64,000 nucleotides of DNA, from positions 332,360-396,359 of the forward strand of contig CANMWT010000005.1 in assembly GCA_947501635.1 (NCBI GenBank). Reading direction: 5' to 3'. The position numbers were made by a program, and so were the translations under genes. The notes beneath the pieces are model-generated. The model was not told the origin of the DNA, searched no databases, and was given only the letters and a program-made list of their open reading frames with translations. Positions 63,202-64,000 of the stretch are shown here, piece after piece (within the stretch, counting starts at the first letter, position 1; each line of letters starts with the position of its first letter). The stretch is from an uncultured Roseobacter sp. (GTDB lineage Bacteria; Pseudomonadota; Alphaproteobacteria; Rhodobacterales; Rhodobacteraceae).

Positions 63202-63645
63202 ATGATGAGATCAAATTGGATTGCAGGTTTTCTGTTCGTTGTGCTGGGTTCGGCAGGCGCGCCGACGCTTGCGCAGCCTTCGGGCGGGCCGCCGAAGGAC
63301 GTTTTCGTCGAGGCGCGGCTCTCTGCCAATGGAATAGCGCTGTCGCCTGCAGAGATTCAGTTGGACCGCGGCGCGTATTACCGTCTGAACTTGGTTTGCC
63401 ACGCCTCGGATCAGGGTGATCCGAACTTTACGTTCGAAACCGACCCACTTGTGCGCAATGCGCATCTACGTGTTCTGACGGTGGAAAACATAGAGGTCTA
63501 TGTTCAGGGTTTGTCGTTCAGAGCCTTGCAATGTGAAGGCGAGGGAGCGGTCAAATTCAGCTTCTACCCGCTGCGATCCGGCACTTATGAAATCAATGTC
63601 TCGAACGACGAGGAGAGCAGCAGCTTTTCCTTGATTGTCGAATAA
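63202..63645 (+). CDS. Small exported beta-rich protein, cupredoxin-like
   Basis: The 147-residue protein has a signal peptide (NWIAGFLFVVLGSAGAPTLA) and a beta-rich body: VEARLSANGIALSPAEIQLDRGAYYRLNLVCHAS, VRNAHLRVLTVENIEVYVQGLSFRALQCEGEGAVKFSFYPLRSGTYEINVSNDEES. The C-terminal pattern, C-x(9)-F-x-P-x-R-x-G-TYE, resembles a cupredoxin fold, but the copper-ligand set is incomplete. The start is one of two adjacent ATG codons after GGAG; the ORF track starts 16 codons upstream. Its role is unknown. Confidence 0.58.
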   Translation: MMRSNWIAGFLFVVLGSAGAPTLAQPSGGPPKDVFVEARLSANGIALSPAEIQLDRGAYYRLNLVCHASDQGDPNFTFETDPLVRNAHLRVLTVENIEVYVQGLSFRALQCEGEGAVKFSFYPLRSGTYEINVSNDEESSSFSLIVE

Positions 63646-64000
63646 TCTCTGTGGGCATGTACCTATCAAGACGCTTCGACTTTCACTCAAATTTTTTTCC
63701 GTCGGACCCGCAAAGCTGAAAAAGTACACTCATGATGATAACCGCGGAACTGACGTTCTGTTTAACGTCAGCAGTGGGCTCGACGCGGTCATCTGAGTGT
63801 TTTGGTCAGGTGACTGCTAAGCGTTGTTGAGCAGTCATTCGGCACGAAGAATGCGGACTTTCGGCCTCTTATGGCAGCTTCGCACGATAGCGGACACTGA
63901 CCAAAAATCTGGCTATGACCGAGTTGCGGACTTTGCCGCCATTTACTTTGTATCTACGACGTGGGTCAGCCCCGCACCGTGAATGGCGAGGAATGAACAA
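63646..64000. other. Terminal stretch without a called gene
   Basis: The last 355 bases hold an 8-bp hairpin CTGACGTT-ctgttt-AACGTCAG (63750-63771) about 105 bases after the last gene, and three GCGGAC copies at 63853, 63890 and 63926. No ORF over 60 codons lies fully in it. The GCGGAC text looks like a decayed intergenic repeat of roseobacter type; this is memory, not a search result. Confidence 0.4.

Overview
The window is a 64 kb piece of an alphaproteobacterial chromosome, most likely from the Roseobacter/Rhodobacterales group. The evidence is gene order (ntrC-ntrY-ntrX, then trkA-trkH-hfq-hflX), an NtrX without the sigma54-contact loop, a HemB with the aspartate-type metal site, a Usg-family protein, the zwf-pgl-pgi order and high GC with tightly overlapping genes. 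No complete rRNA or tRNA gene and no CRISPR array was seen. The first gene (ntrC) is cut by the window edge.

Layout. 0-4.4 kb: nitrogen/redox two-component genes ntrC (partial), ntrY, ntrX. 4.4-6 kb: a SnoaL-like protein and a lipoprotein on the minus strand. 6-10.7 kb: potassium uptake (trkA, trkH), hfq and hflX. 10.7-26.5 kb: housekeeping and accessory metabolism: RluE-like pseudouridine synthase, penicillin acylase family protein, a beta-hydroxyacid dehydrogenase, a SYLF lipoprotein, hemB, a small membrane protein, mfd, a Bcr/CflA exporter, a DsbA/FrnE-like protein with an acyl-CoA synthetase and a divergent XRE-cupin regulator, and an orphan YejA-like binding protein. 26.6 kb: a likely small RNA with near-consensus promoter and terminator. 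26.9-47.6 kb: 3-hydroxybutyrate dehydrogenase, patatin, DUF502, pseudouridine catabolism (psuK-psuG), a DUF4198/HupE divergent pair, ThiE-like, TrmJ-like, ctaA, M32 carboxypeptidase, EF-hand protein, gyrA, usg, radical SAM, zwf-pgl-pgi, a thioesterase and a small exported protein.

47.6-53.5 kb: an integrated element. It has a P4-type tyrosine integrase, a helical unknown protein, an AlpA-like excisionase/regulator, a strongly structured leader with mutually exclusive hairpins, a 58-aa ORF below the ORF-track cut-off, a DUF3987 primase/helicase-like protein and two small ORFs, most of them joined by 4-bp overlaps. A 14-nt match to the 3' end of alphaproteobacterial tRNA-Gly, next to the integrase, is a candidate attachment core.

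53.5-61.4 kb: a PQQ module. pqqA has its own terminator and is followed by pqqBCDE. Next come two exported soluble-type quinoprotein sugar/sorbosone dehydrogenases, each beside a c-type cytochrome (a di-heme c4-like one on the minus strand, a mono-heme one on the plus strand). The genes could together make the cofactor, oxidise a sugar or aldehyde in the periplasm and pass electrons to cytochrome c. By eye the DNA is less GC-rich than the flanking core genes, and it abuts the integrated element, so it may have been acquired. 61.4-64 kb: a surface-adhesin-E-like protein, two half-size ArsP/YraQ-type permeases encoded as an overlapping pair, a small exported beta-rich protein, and a terminal stretch with repeat-like GCGGAC sequence.

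Start sites were moved from the longest ORF to an internal start where family N-termini, ribosome binding sites or overlaps supported it. All functions are read from motifs and family memory; no database search was run.
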